Positions 11,194 through 19,997 of a stretch of DNA of 64,000 bases are shown here, piece after piece. Under the pieces are notes generated by a model. It was not told the DNA's origin. It saw nothing but the letters and a program-made list of their open reading frames with translations, and did no database searches. Numbering within the stretch: the first letter of the stretch is position 1; the number at the start of each line of letters is the position of its first letter. Source of the DNA: Sporolactobacillus sp. THM19-2. GTDB taxonomy: Bacteria > Bacillota > Bacilli > Bacillales > Sporolactobacillaceae. Position numbers and translations under genes: made by a program. The stretch is taken from positions 53,965 to 117,964 of the forward strand of contig NZ_SEMC01000007.1 of NCBI RefSeq assembly GCF_004153195.1, in the 5' to 3' direction.

Positions 11194-12501
11194 TCAGGGT
11201 TCAAGTTGATTGATCTGCTGCTGTGCCTCTTTCAGAACATCCTCAGCCGAGCCCTGGCCGCCCAGAATCTTATCACGGCTGTCAATCATGATCTGCTCGG
11301 CCTGTAGACCAGTATTCCCCGGGAAAGAAGTCCAAGGAACAGCCTTGTCCATCTGGATAAGTGCCGCATTCAGCATCGGATTTTCTTTGACAAAGTCTTT
11401 GAGTCCTTCTCTAGAATCGGCAACATCCTTCCGGGGGGGAACATATCCGGTCGCTTTCGTCCATTTTGCCATAGAAGGTACACTGTACAGAAATTTTTCA
11501 AACTCCCACGCAGCTTTTTGCTGCTCTTCGGACTGTGCTGTAATGGCCAGGAAAGAGCCTCCCGCAGGTACCTTGGCCTGCTTTCCGTCAAATGGCGGAG
11601 AAGGAATGGTCGCCACATCGAATTTGGCACCTTTCTTCACGTTACTCATCTGTGCAATTGTTGTATAAAGCATGGCCACTTTTCCGTTAATGAACGCGTT
11701 GACACCTTGATCCCACGGAACATGCAGTGCTGACTTATCTTTGACCACCATATCTCCGTAAAGTTTGTATGCTTCGATACCCTCATTGGTGGCAAATGCT
11801 GCTTTCCCATTATCAATAATCTGAGCACCGTTACTTAGCATAATTGCCTGCTGTGCCCAGGTATCTGCAGGTTCCTGAACATACAGTCCATAATTTTGCG
11901 TCTTATCTTTAACAACTTTGCCAAACTCTTTGATTCCCTGCCATGTTTTCGGCCCATTCTCATCGAGACCCGCTTCCCTCAGCAGGTCCTTGTTTAAGTA
12001 CAGTACAGGAGAACTCAGCGAATAAGGAATACCAACCTGTTTGCCATCACTGTTTTTTGCCAGATTCAGGATATTTGGTAAAAATTTGTCTGATAAAAAG
12101 TCAGGATCGTTCGAATCAAACTTTTCAATTGCTTTATTCGGAGCCAGATAACTGAAGTTATTCGAAAAATAGTCCAGAAAAGCCCAACCAATCTGCACAA
12201 GAGCCGGCGACTTTCCCGCTGCTTTCTCGGCTTGCAGATTCTGCATCAAACCTTTATACATGTCCGGATTATATTTTCCGACAACCTCCACCGTCTCGCT
12301 CTGCTTATTGAATTCTTCAATTAACTCTTCAACGGCCTGTCCGCCCTGTGTCTGAGCATTCACATGCCAGTATTCGATCTTGACTTTTTTACTGTCTCCG
12401 GCAGTCGATGAACCTGACGAACCGCAACCTGAAAGTGCAAGAACGAGTACGGAAAGCAGGAGGATTACGGAAAGAACTGTTTTTTTACATTTTGCAATCA
12501 T
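11194..12501 (-). CDS. Extracellular solute-binding lipoprotein of a UgpB-like importer
   Basis: A 435-residue family 1 binding protein. The signal peptide ends in a lipobox (VLALSGCGSS, Cys near residue 26). The mature start EYWHVNAQTQGGQAVEEL followed by LIEEFNKQ recalls UgpB, the glycerol-3-phosphate/glycerophosphodiester binding protein, more than maltose-type proteins. With UgpA/E/C-like partners and a phosphodiesterase at the operon end, a glycerol-phosphate ligand is a reasonable inference; an oligosaccharide is the alternative. It is first in the operon. A near-palindrome TGTTAACGTTCA (about 12532) lies upstream and could bind a LacI/CcpA-type regulator. Confidence 0.9.
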   Translation of the reverse strand: MIAKCKKTVLSVILLLSVLVLALSGCGSSGSSTAGDSKKVKIEYWHVNAQTQGGQAVEELIEEFNKQSETVEVVGKYNPDMYKGLMQNLQAEKAAGKSPALVQIGWAFLDYFSNNFSYLAPNKAIEKFDSNDPDFLSDKFLPNILNLAKNSDGKQVGIPYSLSSPVLYLNKDLLREAGLDENGPKTWQGIKEFGKVVKDKTQNYGLYVQEPADTWAQQAIMLSNGAQIIDNGKAAFATNEGIEAYKLYGDMVVKDKSALHVPWDQGVNAFINGKVAMLYTTIAQMSNVKKGAKFDVATIPSPPFDGKQAKVPAGGSFLAITAQSEEQQKAAWEFEKFLYSVPSMAKWTKATGYVPPRKDVADSREGLKDFVKENPMLNAALIQMDKAVPWTSFPGNTGLQAEQIMIDSRDKILGGQGSAEDVLKEAQQQINQLEP

Positions 12502-12723
12502 TGATTGATCTCCTTTTATACATGTTTTTTCATGTTAACGTTCATTCAAGCTTGATCATTTGTGACAGGTTCTACAGACCAGGACACAGTAGCTGCCCCT
12601 GCAAGACCCATTTGCTAATTGCAGCATCTGGAGAGTGAAACGAGTCGAAACCAACATATCGCTGTCGGCTAATCCAGTAAATTTTATCTCGCAATATACT
12701 GGTGTCAGGTATGTGTCCCTCCA

Positions 12724-13359
12724 TCAGGACCCGAGTTTATCCCGCTGGATGATGGTCAGACTGTTTCTGGTGTAGTGAATGATCCCGCGGGTTCGCCACT
12801 CGTTAAATAATTCCGAAATCGTTTGTCTGCTGCATCCGACGATTTGTGACATTTCTTCATGCGTGAGACGCAGCGGGATCGACTTTTTCCTCTCCTGTTT
12901 CCCTCTGCTCAGCTGACACAGAAGCCAGGCAAGTCTTGCAGATACGGACTTGGATATTAACTGTTCAACCATATGTTCCTGATGCATCAGTCGATTGGTC
13001 AGCGTGAAGAGAATTTCCTGATTGACCTGGAGGTCGGTGCGTAATCTTTCTTCAACAACTCTGGAAGGGAGCACCCAGATCCGGCAATCTGTCAGACACT
13101 GAGCGTAACATGAATGGATTTGATGAAGGACAATTTCTGCCATACCGAAATACTCTCCGCCTTTCCGAATGAAGAAAGTCACACCTTGGCCCGAATCGGA
13201 CAGCTGGCAGATTTTAAGCAACCCGTCTTCAATGTAAAAAACATTGTTTGCCGGATCGTCTTTTCTGAAGACCAGATCACCTCGTTTAAAGGCATGCAAT
13301 GTACCATTTTCCTGGAATAATTCATACAACGCATTATGTGCTTTTTGATCCACAGTCAT
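12724..13359 (-). CDS. Crp/Fnr-family transcription regulator
   Basis: A 211-residue regulator with an N-terminal cyclic-nucleotide-binding-type beta barrel (about residues 10-120: NNVFYIEDGLLKI, GGEYFGMAEIVL) and a C-terminal winged helix. The recognition helix is in EEMSQIVGCSRQTISELFNEW. The ATG at 13359 is favoured by GGAGAG 7 nt upstream. An in-frame ATG at 13428 would add 23 residues starting MCNGCRSC, which resembles an iron-sulfur ligand triplet, but its ribosome site touches the start codon. No cAMP-contact motif is obvious. The C-SR-TISE helix is of the Crp/Fnr kind that reads TGTGA half sites, and three perfect TGTGA-N6-TCACA sites occur at 14009, 15773 and 24817. That it binds them is inferred. 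Confidence 0.88.
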   Translation of the reverse strand: MTVDQKAHNALYELFQENGTLHAFKRGDLVFRKDDPANNVFYIEDGLLKICQLSDSGQGVTFFIRKGGEYFGMAEIVLHQIHSCYAQCLTDCRIWVLPSRVVEERLRTDLQVNQEILFTLTNRLMHQEHMVEQLISKSVSARLAWLLCQLSRGKQERKKSIPLRLTHEEMSQIVGCSRQTISELFNEWRTRGIIHYTRNSLTIIQRDKLGS

Positions 13360-14008
13360 TTCAGGACTCTCCTTTGTTTTCAGGATAAAGCCGTTCTCTA
13401 GCCGGCAGCTTCTGCATCCGTTACACATCTCTCCCGCGAGGAAAGGCTCCGGTAACCATGATCCCTGTTCTCAAAACGAGTATAGCTTGACTGTTCCATA
13501 AATTTCCGTCGGGAAGCTGACAGTTTACTGAATCATTACAATAACGATGCAATGGTAAAATTACATTTACAAAACAGCCTTTATCCACCCTGGCTGTGAG
13601 TTCCTTCATACGCACATTCTTTGTGCATTACATTGTCTCAGACAGAGTTGGTGGAAGAACTCCCCTCATTTGCTTCTTCCAACACTTCTCACACGCATGG
13701 ACAAAACCTCTGAAAAAATGAACGTATTTGAAAAGATTAGGAGGATAGCAGACATACACAAATTAGCAGATCCGGATCAATCTGAAGTGAAGTAAGTGTG
13801 TTTTTTTTGTAAAATGTGCAGGCCTTACAGAGAGGGGGGGCCACGACACACGCATCTTCTGATTTTCTGAATCAGTCTCGGTCAGGACATTTCGCGTGAA
13901 CAGGTCATACAACCGTAGCAGGGGGCACTTTCCTCTCCTGACCCTTCACAAAGGAGACACAACACAGCGGCTCTGTGTAAGCGCATAAATGGTAAAATTA
14001 TGGATAGA
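13360..14008. other. Intergenic region upstream of the cysteine hydrolase, no gene seen
   Basis: About 650 bp between the divergent Crp/Fnr and hydrolase genes. It holds a 24-codon frame from about 13718 (MNVFEKIRRIADIHK...) without a ribosome site, which I do not call, and a T-run near 13801. A possible -10 (TAAAAT near 13993) lies ahead of the hydrolase gene. Nothing else was recognised. Confidence 0.4.
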
Positions 14009-14024
14009 TGTGAATGGGTTCACA
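14009..14024. promoter_or_regulatory. Perfect Crp/Fnr-type palindrome upstream of the cysteine hydrolase
   Basis: TGTGAATGGGTTCACA, a perfect TGTGA-N6-TCACA. It lies 27 bp before the ATG at 14052 and just downstream of a possible -10. That position suits repression or a roadblock better than class II activation. Confidence 0.55.
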
Positions 14025-14051
14025 ATTTAAAAATCCCGGGAGGATAGTCTT

Positions 14052-14648
14052 ATGTTATCTAAAGCAGAAACGGCCTTACTCGTGATTGATATGCAATACG
14101 GCGGTGGTGCGCCAGACGGTTCACTCGTGCAGATGCTGCATGTCGATGTGTCCAGGCAGGAAGATATCGTGACCCCGATTATCAGGCTGAAGGATTTTTT
14201 TAACGAAAACGGGATGCTGGTCGTAAATATTAAAACGGAATACGAAGAAGATTTCAGCGACTGGCCGATGCTTGCGAAACGTTTCGAGGTGAAAAAGTAC
14301 AGGCATTTTGCCAGGGGTTCTGCGGATGCAGCTATTATCCCACCTCTTGCCCCGCGGAAGGATGAAAAGCTGGTTGTAAAGCATCGCTGGGACGGGTTTT
14401 TCGAGACAGACCTCGATCAGCTGCTGAAAGCACAGCACATTGTCAACCTGATTCTTGTCGGGGCCGCGACGGATGTCTGTGTTCTGGAAACCTGCAGTTC
14501 TGCTTTCTCGCTGAACTATAACTGTATTGTGCCCATTGAGACGACGGCTTCCTTCAGTCCTGAACGGAAAAAGCTCGGTCTTGAGGTACTTCGTTTTGGA
14601 AGAAGTCAGGTGGTTCCGGTCAAAGAGGTCTATAAGCTGTTCAATTAA
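14052..14648 (+). CDS. Isochorismatase-family cysteine hydrolase
   Basis: Cytoplasmic hydrolase of the isochorismatase/nicotinamidase fold. The catalytic triad is readable: Asp in LVIDMQYGG (residue 13), Lys in LVVKHRWDGF (about 114) and the nucleophile Cys in VGAATDVCVLETC (about 145). At 198 residues it has normal length. GGGAGG precedes the ATG by 7-8 nt. The usual substrates of such enzymes are amides (nicotinamide, N-carbamoyl compounds), and this one cannot be assigned. It stands alone, preceded by a Crp/Fnr-type palindrome. Confidence 0.88.
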   Translation: MLSKAETALLVIDMQYGGGAPDGSLVQMLHVDVSRQEDIVTPIIRLKDFFNENGMLVVNIKTEYEEDFSDWPMLAKRFEVKKYRHFARGSADAAIIPPLAPRKDEKLVVKHRWDGFFETDLDQLLKAQHIVNLILVGAATDVCVLETCSSAFSLNYNCIVPIETTASFSPERKKLGLEVLRFGRSQVVPVKEVYKLFN

Positions 14649-14761
14649 TAAAAATTCAGCTCTGAGTGATTCGCATGATCTGCCAATACTCAGAGCTGTT
14701 TCTCTTGTCAACTCAAACAGGGAGGGTCCACGTTGGTCCTCTCCCTGTATTTGTGTAAACC

Positions 14762-15736
14762 TTATTTTACTTCCTGACTTCCTGAGACTTCCCCTTCAAT
14801 TTTAGCTGATTTCTGGATGGCGTCATTTGCGTAATACACGTTTCCGTCTATTTTTGCTGTTTTATGCACGTTAAATCCGTTCGCTTCTACGTACACATCA
14901 CCTTTAAATGTTCCACCCTGTAATCTGAAATTCTCACTTTTTACAATCAGTTTCGGCGCAGTCAGAGTAAACGAATCGGTGATTTTCCGATTTTCATCCT
15001 GAGTATACAGCGCCAGCTTACGATAGATATCGGCAGATGGATCATTCTTATCATGGAATTCACCTTCAACGACAATATCTTTGTCAACCGTGATGTTGCC
15101 CAGTGTGGCAACCATCCAGGTCCCGTCTTTGCTTAAACCATCTACAAGAGCATCCGCATCGTTGACAATCGACGCACTTGTCACAGCGTCCACAGAGGTT
15201 TTTCCGGTGACTTTTCCGTCAACAGTGGCTGCGTTTTTGAATTCATCACTGGTATAGATGATATTGCCATCGACAGTTGCCGACTTGTCAAGCGTGAATC
15301 CCTTAGCTTCAACATAAACATCGCCGACAAAGGTCCCACCCTGAATTTTGAAGTTTTCACTCTTTACGGTCATTTTCGGTGCGGTCAGTTTGAATGATTC
15401 GGTAATCTTATGATTTTCATCCTGGGTGTACAGTGCAAGTTTACGGTATATCTCTTTCGACGCATCACCCTTATCGTGGAATTCACCTTCTACAACAATA
15501 TCCTGATCCACCTTCAGATCACCCAGTGTCGCAACGATCCAGGTCCCATCCTTACTTAAAGCTTTTACAAGAGCATCCGCATCATTGACGATTGAAGCCG
15601 TTGTCACAGCATCGGCGGATGACCCTGATGATTTTTCGCTGTCCCCTGAGCCGTTTCCGTTTCCGCAGGCGGTCATTGCGGTCAGCATGGCAACAGCCAG
15701 GACGGAAATAACCAACAGCCTGAATTTAGCCTTCAT
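14762..15736 (-). CDS. Surface lipoprotein with a tandemly duplicated 141-residue domain
   Basis: A 324-residue lipoprotein. The signal peptide ends AMTACGN (lipidated Cys 24), followed by a Ser/Gly linker (25-43). Two copies of one domain follow, about residues 44-178 and 185-319, offset by 141 residues. Both contain SIVNDADAL, SKDGTW, IVVEGEFHDK, YRKLALYTQDEN, VKSENF and QGGTF-GDVYVEA in the same order. The repeating short strands after residue 115 (GGTFVGDVYVEAKGF, SATVDGNIIY) suggest a beta-helix or bactofilin-like fold. I do not recognise the family and assign no function. A perfect TGTGA-N6-TCACA palindrome lies 37-52 bp upstream, as it does upstream of pplA, so coregulation with EET is plausible. 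Confidence 0.82.
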   Translation of the reverse strand: MKAKFRLLVISVLAVAMLTAMTACGNGNGSGDSEKSSGSSADAVTTASIVNDADALVKALSKDGTWIVATLGDLKVDQDIVVEGEFHDKGDASKEIYRKLALYTQDENHKITESFKLTAPKMTVKSENFKIQGGTFVGDVYVEAKGFTLDKSATVDGNIIYTSDEFKNAATVDGKVTGKTSVDAVTSASIVNDADALVDGLSKDGTWMVATLGNITVDKDIVVEGEFHDKNDPSADIYRKLALYTQDENRKITDSFTLTAPKLIVKSENFRLQGGTFKGDVYVEANGFNVHKTAKIDGNVYYANDAIQKSAKIEGEVSGSQEVK

Positions 15737-15772
15737 CAGTAAATCCCCCTAAAGTTCAGTATCCTATCTATA

Positions 15773-15788
15773 TGTGATCTCTTTCACA
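15773..15788. promoter_or_regulatory. Perfect Crp/Fnr-type palindrome upstream of the duplicated-domain lipoprotein
   Basis: TGTGATCTCTTTCACA matches TGTGA-N6-TCACA exactly, centred 44-45 bp upstream of the minus-strand ATG at 15736. A possible -10 (GATACT) lies between it and the gene. It is the second of three such sites in the window. Confidence 0.58.
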
Positions 15789-16029
15789 TCACACTCCTAT
15801 TTTATCATGTATGCGTTTACATATTTACACTCTGATTTGTATAATTTATGACGTTTTATATTGTGAAATCCGCGCGGTTTTAAGAAAGGGTCTGCTATAA
15901 TGGGGGGGCGGAGGTGTTTCTATCAACTACCTGCCGCTAAAGTGAACAGGCTTGCCGCTGCGTTTTTAATTTGAAGCTCATTCCTTCCTCTCATTATTAA
16001 AATAATGAGTTTCCTGGAGGTTACGAATC

Positions 16030-16329
16030 ATGAAATTCGTGAAAATTCATCTCTTCAGCATGCTATACGGTTTTCTCCTGTTCGTCCTCACCTTTATGAT
16101 CTTCCGCCCTGATCTGGCAGCTGAACTTCTTCATATTTCAACCGATGCCGTTTCCCGGGGCTATCTCTGGGTGGCTATCCTGGCGGCGGTCGTCTACATG
16201 CTGTTTATGAACCGGGTTTCCAGAGGCCGGCCACGGGACTGGAAGGCAGGACTTATTGTCGCGATACAGGCCATGCTCTGGTTCCCGTATTGGCTGCTGT
16301 TTGTCCTGATCGCGTGGCTTATTTTGTGA
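16030..16329 (+). CDS. Small membrane protein, three hydrophobic segments
   Basis: A 99-residue protein with hydrophobic segments at about 8-28, 45-62 and 77-99, joined by a basic loop (NRVSRGRPRDWKAG). GGAGG lies 9 nt before the ATG. A small AT-rich hairpin (CTCATTATT-AAA-AATAATGAG region, about 15992-16011) precedes it. I do not recognise the family. It is convergent with the C39 peptidase gene, whose stop lies 6 bp away. Confidence 0.6.
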   Translation: MKFVKIHLFSMLYGFLLFVLTFMIFRPDLAAELLHISTDAVSRGYLWVAILAAVVYMLFMNRVSRGRPRDWKAGLIVAIQAMLWFPYWLLFVLIAWLIL

Positions 16330-16335
16330 AATCAA

Positions 16336-17118
16336 TTAATACGTAATCGCCTGCCTGCCAAACTGTTCCCATCCCTGTATGAACGCTTTCCTGTCAAGCT
16401 TCTTGTTTTTCTTTCCATCCAAAGGATCGTTGACGTAGACAGAGTCTGGATCAAAACCGGTAACCAGAACGGCATGCTCACGATAGGTTATTTTCACAGG
16501 TCCGTCCTTTGTCTGCCAGGTGTCCCATTCTTCTTCCGGCAGAGGCCGGAACGTGCTTGTTACGATGACCCATACCGGGTTTCCTTCCACAATCTTTTTT
16601 TCAACGTCCGACCAGGGGCGACCGGTCAGATCAACTGCATCCATATATTGACGTGCCAGTTTATAAACAGGCCCATGATAAACTGCATACCCCGATTCAT
16701 CAAACGTCTCGATGTTACCGACAAATCCTTTATTCGGGTTCCCGCGATACACGCCATCACGAAAAGGAACCTTTTCAATCTGATCGGCAAGGGCCATTTT
16801 ATCTATCGCTTTCCCGCTTGACTGAATCAGCATGGCCAGTACCGTGACTTCACAGCCGCGGGCAAGCTCCGGCATCTGGGAAATCACAGGGAAATTCATT
16901 ATTTTCTTTTCGACCGGGACCGGTTTCCGGGGAGCTTTATCCTTAATCAGAAGCGTGTTCTGGTCAACTGACCGGGGAGCGTCAGGAGAGGGTACTGCAC
17001 TGTTTTCCGCAGGGCTCATCGGATAATCTGCGTTAACATGGGGCACCATAATGATCGTGATCAGCAGGAGGGCCGCGACGGTCAAAACGATCGTATAAAC
17101 GTATGCAGTCTTTTTCAA
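16336..17118 (-). CDS. Membrane-anchored C39-family cysteine peptidase domain protein
   Basis: A 260-residue exported protein. An N-terminal hydrophobic segment (about 6-27) is followed by a Pro-rich linker (about 30-70) and a Peptidase_C39_2-type domain. The catalytic Cys is in LARGCEVTVLAML (about residue 88), the His in REHAVLVTGFD (about 215) and the Asp/Asn region in VYVNDPLDG (about 231). This layout is common in Bacilli for cell-surface papain-fold proteins of unproven substrate. It is transcribed alone on the minus strand. The ATG at 17118 has AAAGGAGAAG upstream. Confidence 0.82.
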   Translation of the reverse strand: MKKTAYVYTIVLTVAALLLITIIMVPHVNADYPMSPAENSAVPSPDAPRSVDQNTLLIKDKAPRKPVPVEKKIMNFPVISQMPELARGCEVTVLAMLIQSSGKAIDKMALADQIEKVPFRDGVYRGNPNKGFVGNIETFDESGYAVYHGPVYKLARQYMDAVDLTGRPWSDVEKKIVEGNPVWVIVTSTFRPLPEEEWDTWQTKDGPVKITYREHAVLVTGFDPDSVYVNDPLDGKKNKKLDRKAFIQGWEQFGRQAITY

Positions 17119-17348
17119 TTAACGATCCGCTTCTCCTTTCAAATTTCAGACACTTTTTATCATTATACACTTCACTTCACTGAAAATTGCAGATCAGGTC
17201 ATGGGTGAAACCAGAAATTGTGAACAGGCTTTGACATGTAAGGGGTTGCGATGTGAATTCCTTTTATTTATGTCCTCAGGGTTATAAGATGATGTAGGGA
17301 GAGTTTACCCATGTTCAACCAAAATATACTTTTTCTGGAGGGATACTG

Positions 17349-18278
17349 TTGAAGCAAATCGCTATCGGACCGGAAAAGAAACAAGGATCTGCCGTAGTTC
17401 AGGGCTGTATGAGGATTGCCGACATGTCAGATGAGGCCGTTGAGCGGCTGATTCGGACAGATCTGGAAAATGGTGTGACTTTTTTTGATCATGCCGACTG
17501 TTATAACAATGGAGCATGTGAAGCCAAATTTGGTAAGGTGCTGGCAGCACATCCGGACCTGAGAGACAAGATCACCCTGCAGACCAAGTGCGGGATTGTT
17601 CACGGACCGGAATATACTATTTATAATTTTTCAAAAGATCATCTGCTTGAGACGGTCAATGCCAGTCTGAAGCGCCTTCAGACGGATCATCTTGACTATC
17701 TTCTACTTCACCGGCCAGACGCGCTGATGGAACCTGAAGAGGTTGCTGAGGCATTTGATACCCTGCATCAGCAGGGAAAAGTGCTGCATTTCGGAGTCAG
17801 CAACCAGAATCCGATGCAGATGGAACTTCTGAAAAAGACGGTCAGACAGCCTCTTGAAGTCAATCAGCTGCAATTCAGCATCATGGCGACAGGCATGGTT
17901 GATGCCGGAATCAACGTCAATATGACCGTAGATGCCTCTAATGTCCGCGATGGCAGCATTCTTGATTACTGCCGCCTGAATGGTGTCACGATCCAGGCCT
18001 GGTCACCGTTCCAGTACGGGTTCTTTGAAGGTGTCTTCCTTAATAATCCGAAGTTTCCCGAACTGAATAAGAAAATCGATGAAATTGCCAGGAAATACGA
18101 TGTGACGAATAATGCTGTCGCTGTCGCATGGATACTCCGTCATCCGGCAGAAATGCAGGTCATTCTCGGCACAACAAATCCCGATCGCGTCAAGGCGTCG
18201 GCGAAGGGCGCAGACATTCATCTGACACGTGAGGAATGGTATGAAATTTATATGGCTGCAGGGAATAAATTACCCTAA
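17349..18278 (+). CDS. Aldo/keto reductase (YdhF-like)
   Basis: NADPH-dependent carbonyl reductase with a TIM-barrel fold. The 309-residue protein shows the tetrad: Asp and Tyr in FFDHADCYNNG (about 46-53), Lys in LQTKCG (about 79) and His in YLLLHRPD (about 118). The late cofactor motif is ILGTTNPDRVKASA. It is most like the YdhF/YcsN branch. The TTG at 17349 is preceded by GGAGGG. It is followed by a strong terminator and is convergent with ecfT. The physiological substrate is not deducible. Confidence 0.9.
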   Translation: MKQIAIGPEKKQGSAVVQGCMRIADMSDEAVERLIRTDLENGVTFFDHADCYNNGACEAKFGKVLAAHPDLRDKITLQTKCGIVHGPEYTIYNFSKDHLLETVNASLKRLQTDHLDYLLLHRPDALMEPEEVAEAFDTLHQQGKVLHFGVSNQNPMQMELLKKTVRQPLEVNQLQFSIMATGMVDAGINVNMTVDASNVRDGSILDYCRLNGVTIQAWSPFQYGFFEGVFLNNPKFPELNKKIDEIARKYDVTNNAVAVAWILRHPAEMQVILGTTNPDRVKASAKGADIHLTREEWYEIYMAAGNKLP

Positions 18279-18287
18279 GTGGCTGAA

Positions 18288-18324
18288 ACGGGCAGATCCG
18301 GTTAACGGATCTGCCCGTTTTTTA
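18288..18324 (+). terminator. Intrinsic terminator between the aldo/keto reductase and ecfT
   Basis: Perfect 13-bp stem ACGGGCAGATCCG / CGGATCTGCCCGT (18288-18300, 18306-18318) with a 5-nt loop, followed by a T-run on the plus strand. It overlaps the stop of the convergent ecfT gene. Confidence 0.88.
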
Positions 18325-19137
18325 TATATGAAATGAGCCGTATATCAAATTCAGGCAAATGAATCCTGCGGCGAGGAGTACGATCACCAGCAGGCAGACC
18401 GTGTCTTTCATTTTCCATTTCAGAGCCCGATAAGAAGATCTTTTGCATTCGGCGCGGTAACCGCGAACCTCCATGATATCAGCCAGTTCCTCCCCGCGGT
18501 TCAGCGAATTTGAGAAAATCGGCAGAAATACGGGGACAAGTGCCTTCATCTGCCGGAAAATGGATCCCTCACCAAACACGGCACCGCGTGCACGCTGGGC
18601 ATCCATAATTTTCTGCGTTTCATCGAGCAAGTCAGGCACGAATCGCAGGGCGATCGTCAGCATCATTGATAATTCTTCGACAGGAACATGAATGAAACGC
18701 AGCGGACGCATCAGAAAGTTAATCCCATCTGTCAGGTCAACCGGTTTGGTTGTTAAGGTCACAACCGTCGTTACGAAAATGATGGTGACAAACCGGGAAA
18801 AGATATAGATTGCGTTAATGAGACCGAACTCCGATATGGTGAACGGCCCCCAGTCTACATAGATGTCTCCTCCTGCCGTAAACAGGATCTGAAGGGCAAC
18901 CGTAAACAGAATCAGCCAGATCAGCGGGCGGACACCGCGCAGGTACGTCCGGAAGCCTGTCCCGGACAGAAACATGACAAGAAATGTAAAAGTCCACAGC
19001 AGCAGGAGGCCCTGAATGTTGGTCGCCAGAAAGGTGATGAAGACAAATGCCAGGCCCGAGATCAGTTTCGCACGCGGATCCAGATGATGGATCCGCGAGG
19101 CGCCGGGAAAGTACCGGCCAAGGATGAGTTTATTCAT
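18322..19137 (-). CDS. ecfT: ECF transporter transmembrane subunit EcfT
   Basis: Membrane-coupling component of an energy-coupling-factor transporter: 271 residues, about five to six membrane helices. The two cytoplasmic coupling motifs expected for EcfT are seen as DAQRARGA (about 179) and EVRGYRAE (about 226). It overlaps ecfA2 by 4 bp and ends the pplA-fmnB-prenyltransferase-ecf arm. In the Listeria EET locus ECF genes lie next to fmnB and are proposed to move flavin across the membrane for attachment to PplA. No S-component (RibU) gene is seen in this window, so it must lie elsewhere. Confidence 0.92.
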   Translation of the reverse strand: MNKLILGRYFPGASRIHHLDPRAKLISGLAFVFITFLATNIQGLLLLWTFTFLVMFLSGTGFRTYLRGVRPLIWLILFTVALQILFTAGGDIYVDWGPFTISEFGLINAIYIFSRFVTIIFVTTVVTLTTKPVDLTDGINFLMRPLRFIHVPVEELSMMLTIALRFVPDLLDETQKIMDAQRARGAVFGEGSIFRQMKALVPVFLPIFSNSLNRGEELADIMEVRGYRAECKRSSYRALKWKMKDTVCLLVIVLLAAGFICLNLIYGSFHI

Positions 19138-19997
19138 ACCCGTCCCACCTCGATCAGTGCATCGGTGAGTTCATCTGCAGTCAGACAGACGCGCGGCAGC
19201 TTGATTCCGGCACGCCGTTCCAGTTCCAGCTGAAATCTTCTTGCATCCGGCAGATCGAGATGCCAGGCCGCAAGTTGTTCCGTTCGTGAAAACAGCGCGC
19301 GTACATCACCGTGAAAGACCACTTCTCCCTTTTCCATAACTACCACAGCATCCGCATCACGGGCCACACTTTCCATATCATGAGTGACAAGCACAACGGT
19401 CATCCCCTGCTCATGATTCCACCTGGAAATCAGCGACAGAATCTCCCTTTGCCCGTGCGGATCAAGCCCCGCCGCCGGTTCATCCAGCAGGAGGATATCC
19501 GGCTCCGTCGCCAGTACGCCGGCCAGCGCAACCCGTCTCCTCTGACCGCCGGACAGGGAAAACGGTGATTTTCTCAGAAGAACCGGATCCAGTCCGACCT
19601 GGCGGATTGCTTTCTCCGCAATTTTTTTCGCCTCGGGCAGCCGGGCACCAAAATTCATCGGACCGAAACAAATATCTTTCTCCACTGTCTCAGCAAAAAT
19701 CTGTGATTCCGGAAACTGAAAGACGAGGCCGACCCTTTTACGGATTTCTTTCAGTGTTTGTCTGTCATTATCCCCGGGAAAAGTGAACGATCCGACGTGT
19801 ACCCTTCCGGACCCGGGCATCAAAATACCGTCGATCACCTTCAGCAGGCTCGATTTACCCGCGCCTGTCGGACCGACCACAGCTGTAAATGACCCCGAAG
19901 GAAGCGTCAGACTGACGTCATTCAGAACCTTCGGGCTGTGGATCGGCCCCAGTATATAATCAGCTGTAATGTGTTCCAGTTTTATTTGCATAACCAT
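19134..19997 (-). CDS. ecfA2: ECF transporter ATPase EcfA2
   Basis: Second ATPase of the ECF module, 287 residues. Walker A is GPTGAGKSS, the signature is SLSGGQRRRVALAG, Walker B is ILLLDEPAAGLD and the H-loop is LVTHDM. The longer N-terminus (IKLEHITADYILGP) and C-terminal tail are typical of EcfA2. It overlaps ecfA1 by 16 bp; the ATG at 19991 is an alternative start two codons in. ATP hydrolysis by the EcfA1/A2 pair drives EcfT-coupled transport, probably of a flavin in this context. Confidence 0.92.
   Translation of the reverse strand: MVMQIKLEHITADYILGPIHSPKVLNDVSLTLPSGSFTAVVGPTGAGKSSLLKVIDGILMPGSGRVHVGSFTFPGDNDRQTLKEIRKRVGLVFQFPESQIFAETVEKDICFGPMNFGARLPEAKKIAEKAIRQVGLDPVLLRKSPFSLSGGQRRRVALAGVLATEPDILLLDEPAAGLDPHGQREILSLISRWNHEQGMTVVLVTHDMESVARDADAVVVMEKGEVVFHGDVRALFSRTEQLAAWHLDLPDARRFQLELERRAGIKLPRVCLTADELTDALIEVGRV

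Noticed and set aside
12532..12543. cre (CcpA) site upstream of the binding-protein gene
   Set aside because: TGTTAACGTTCA is palindromic but misses several cre positions; kept only as a remark.
13718..13795. 24-residue peptide gene
   Set aside because: Reads protein-like but has no ribosome site and is too short to judge.
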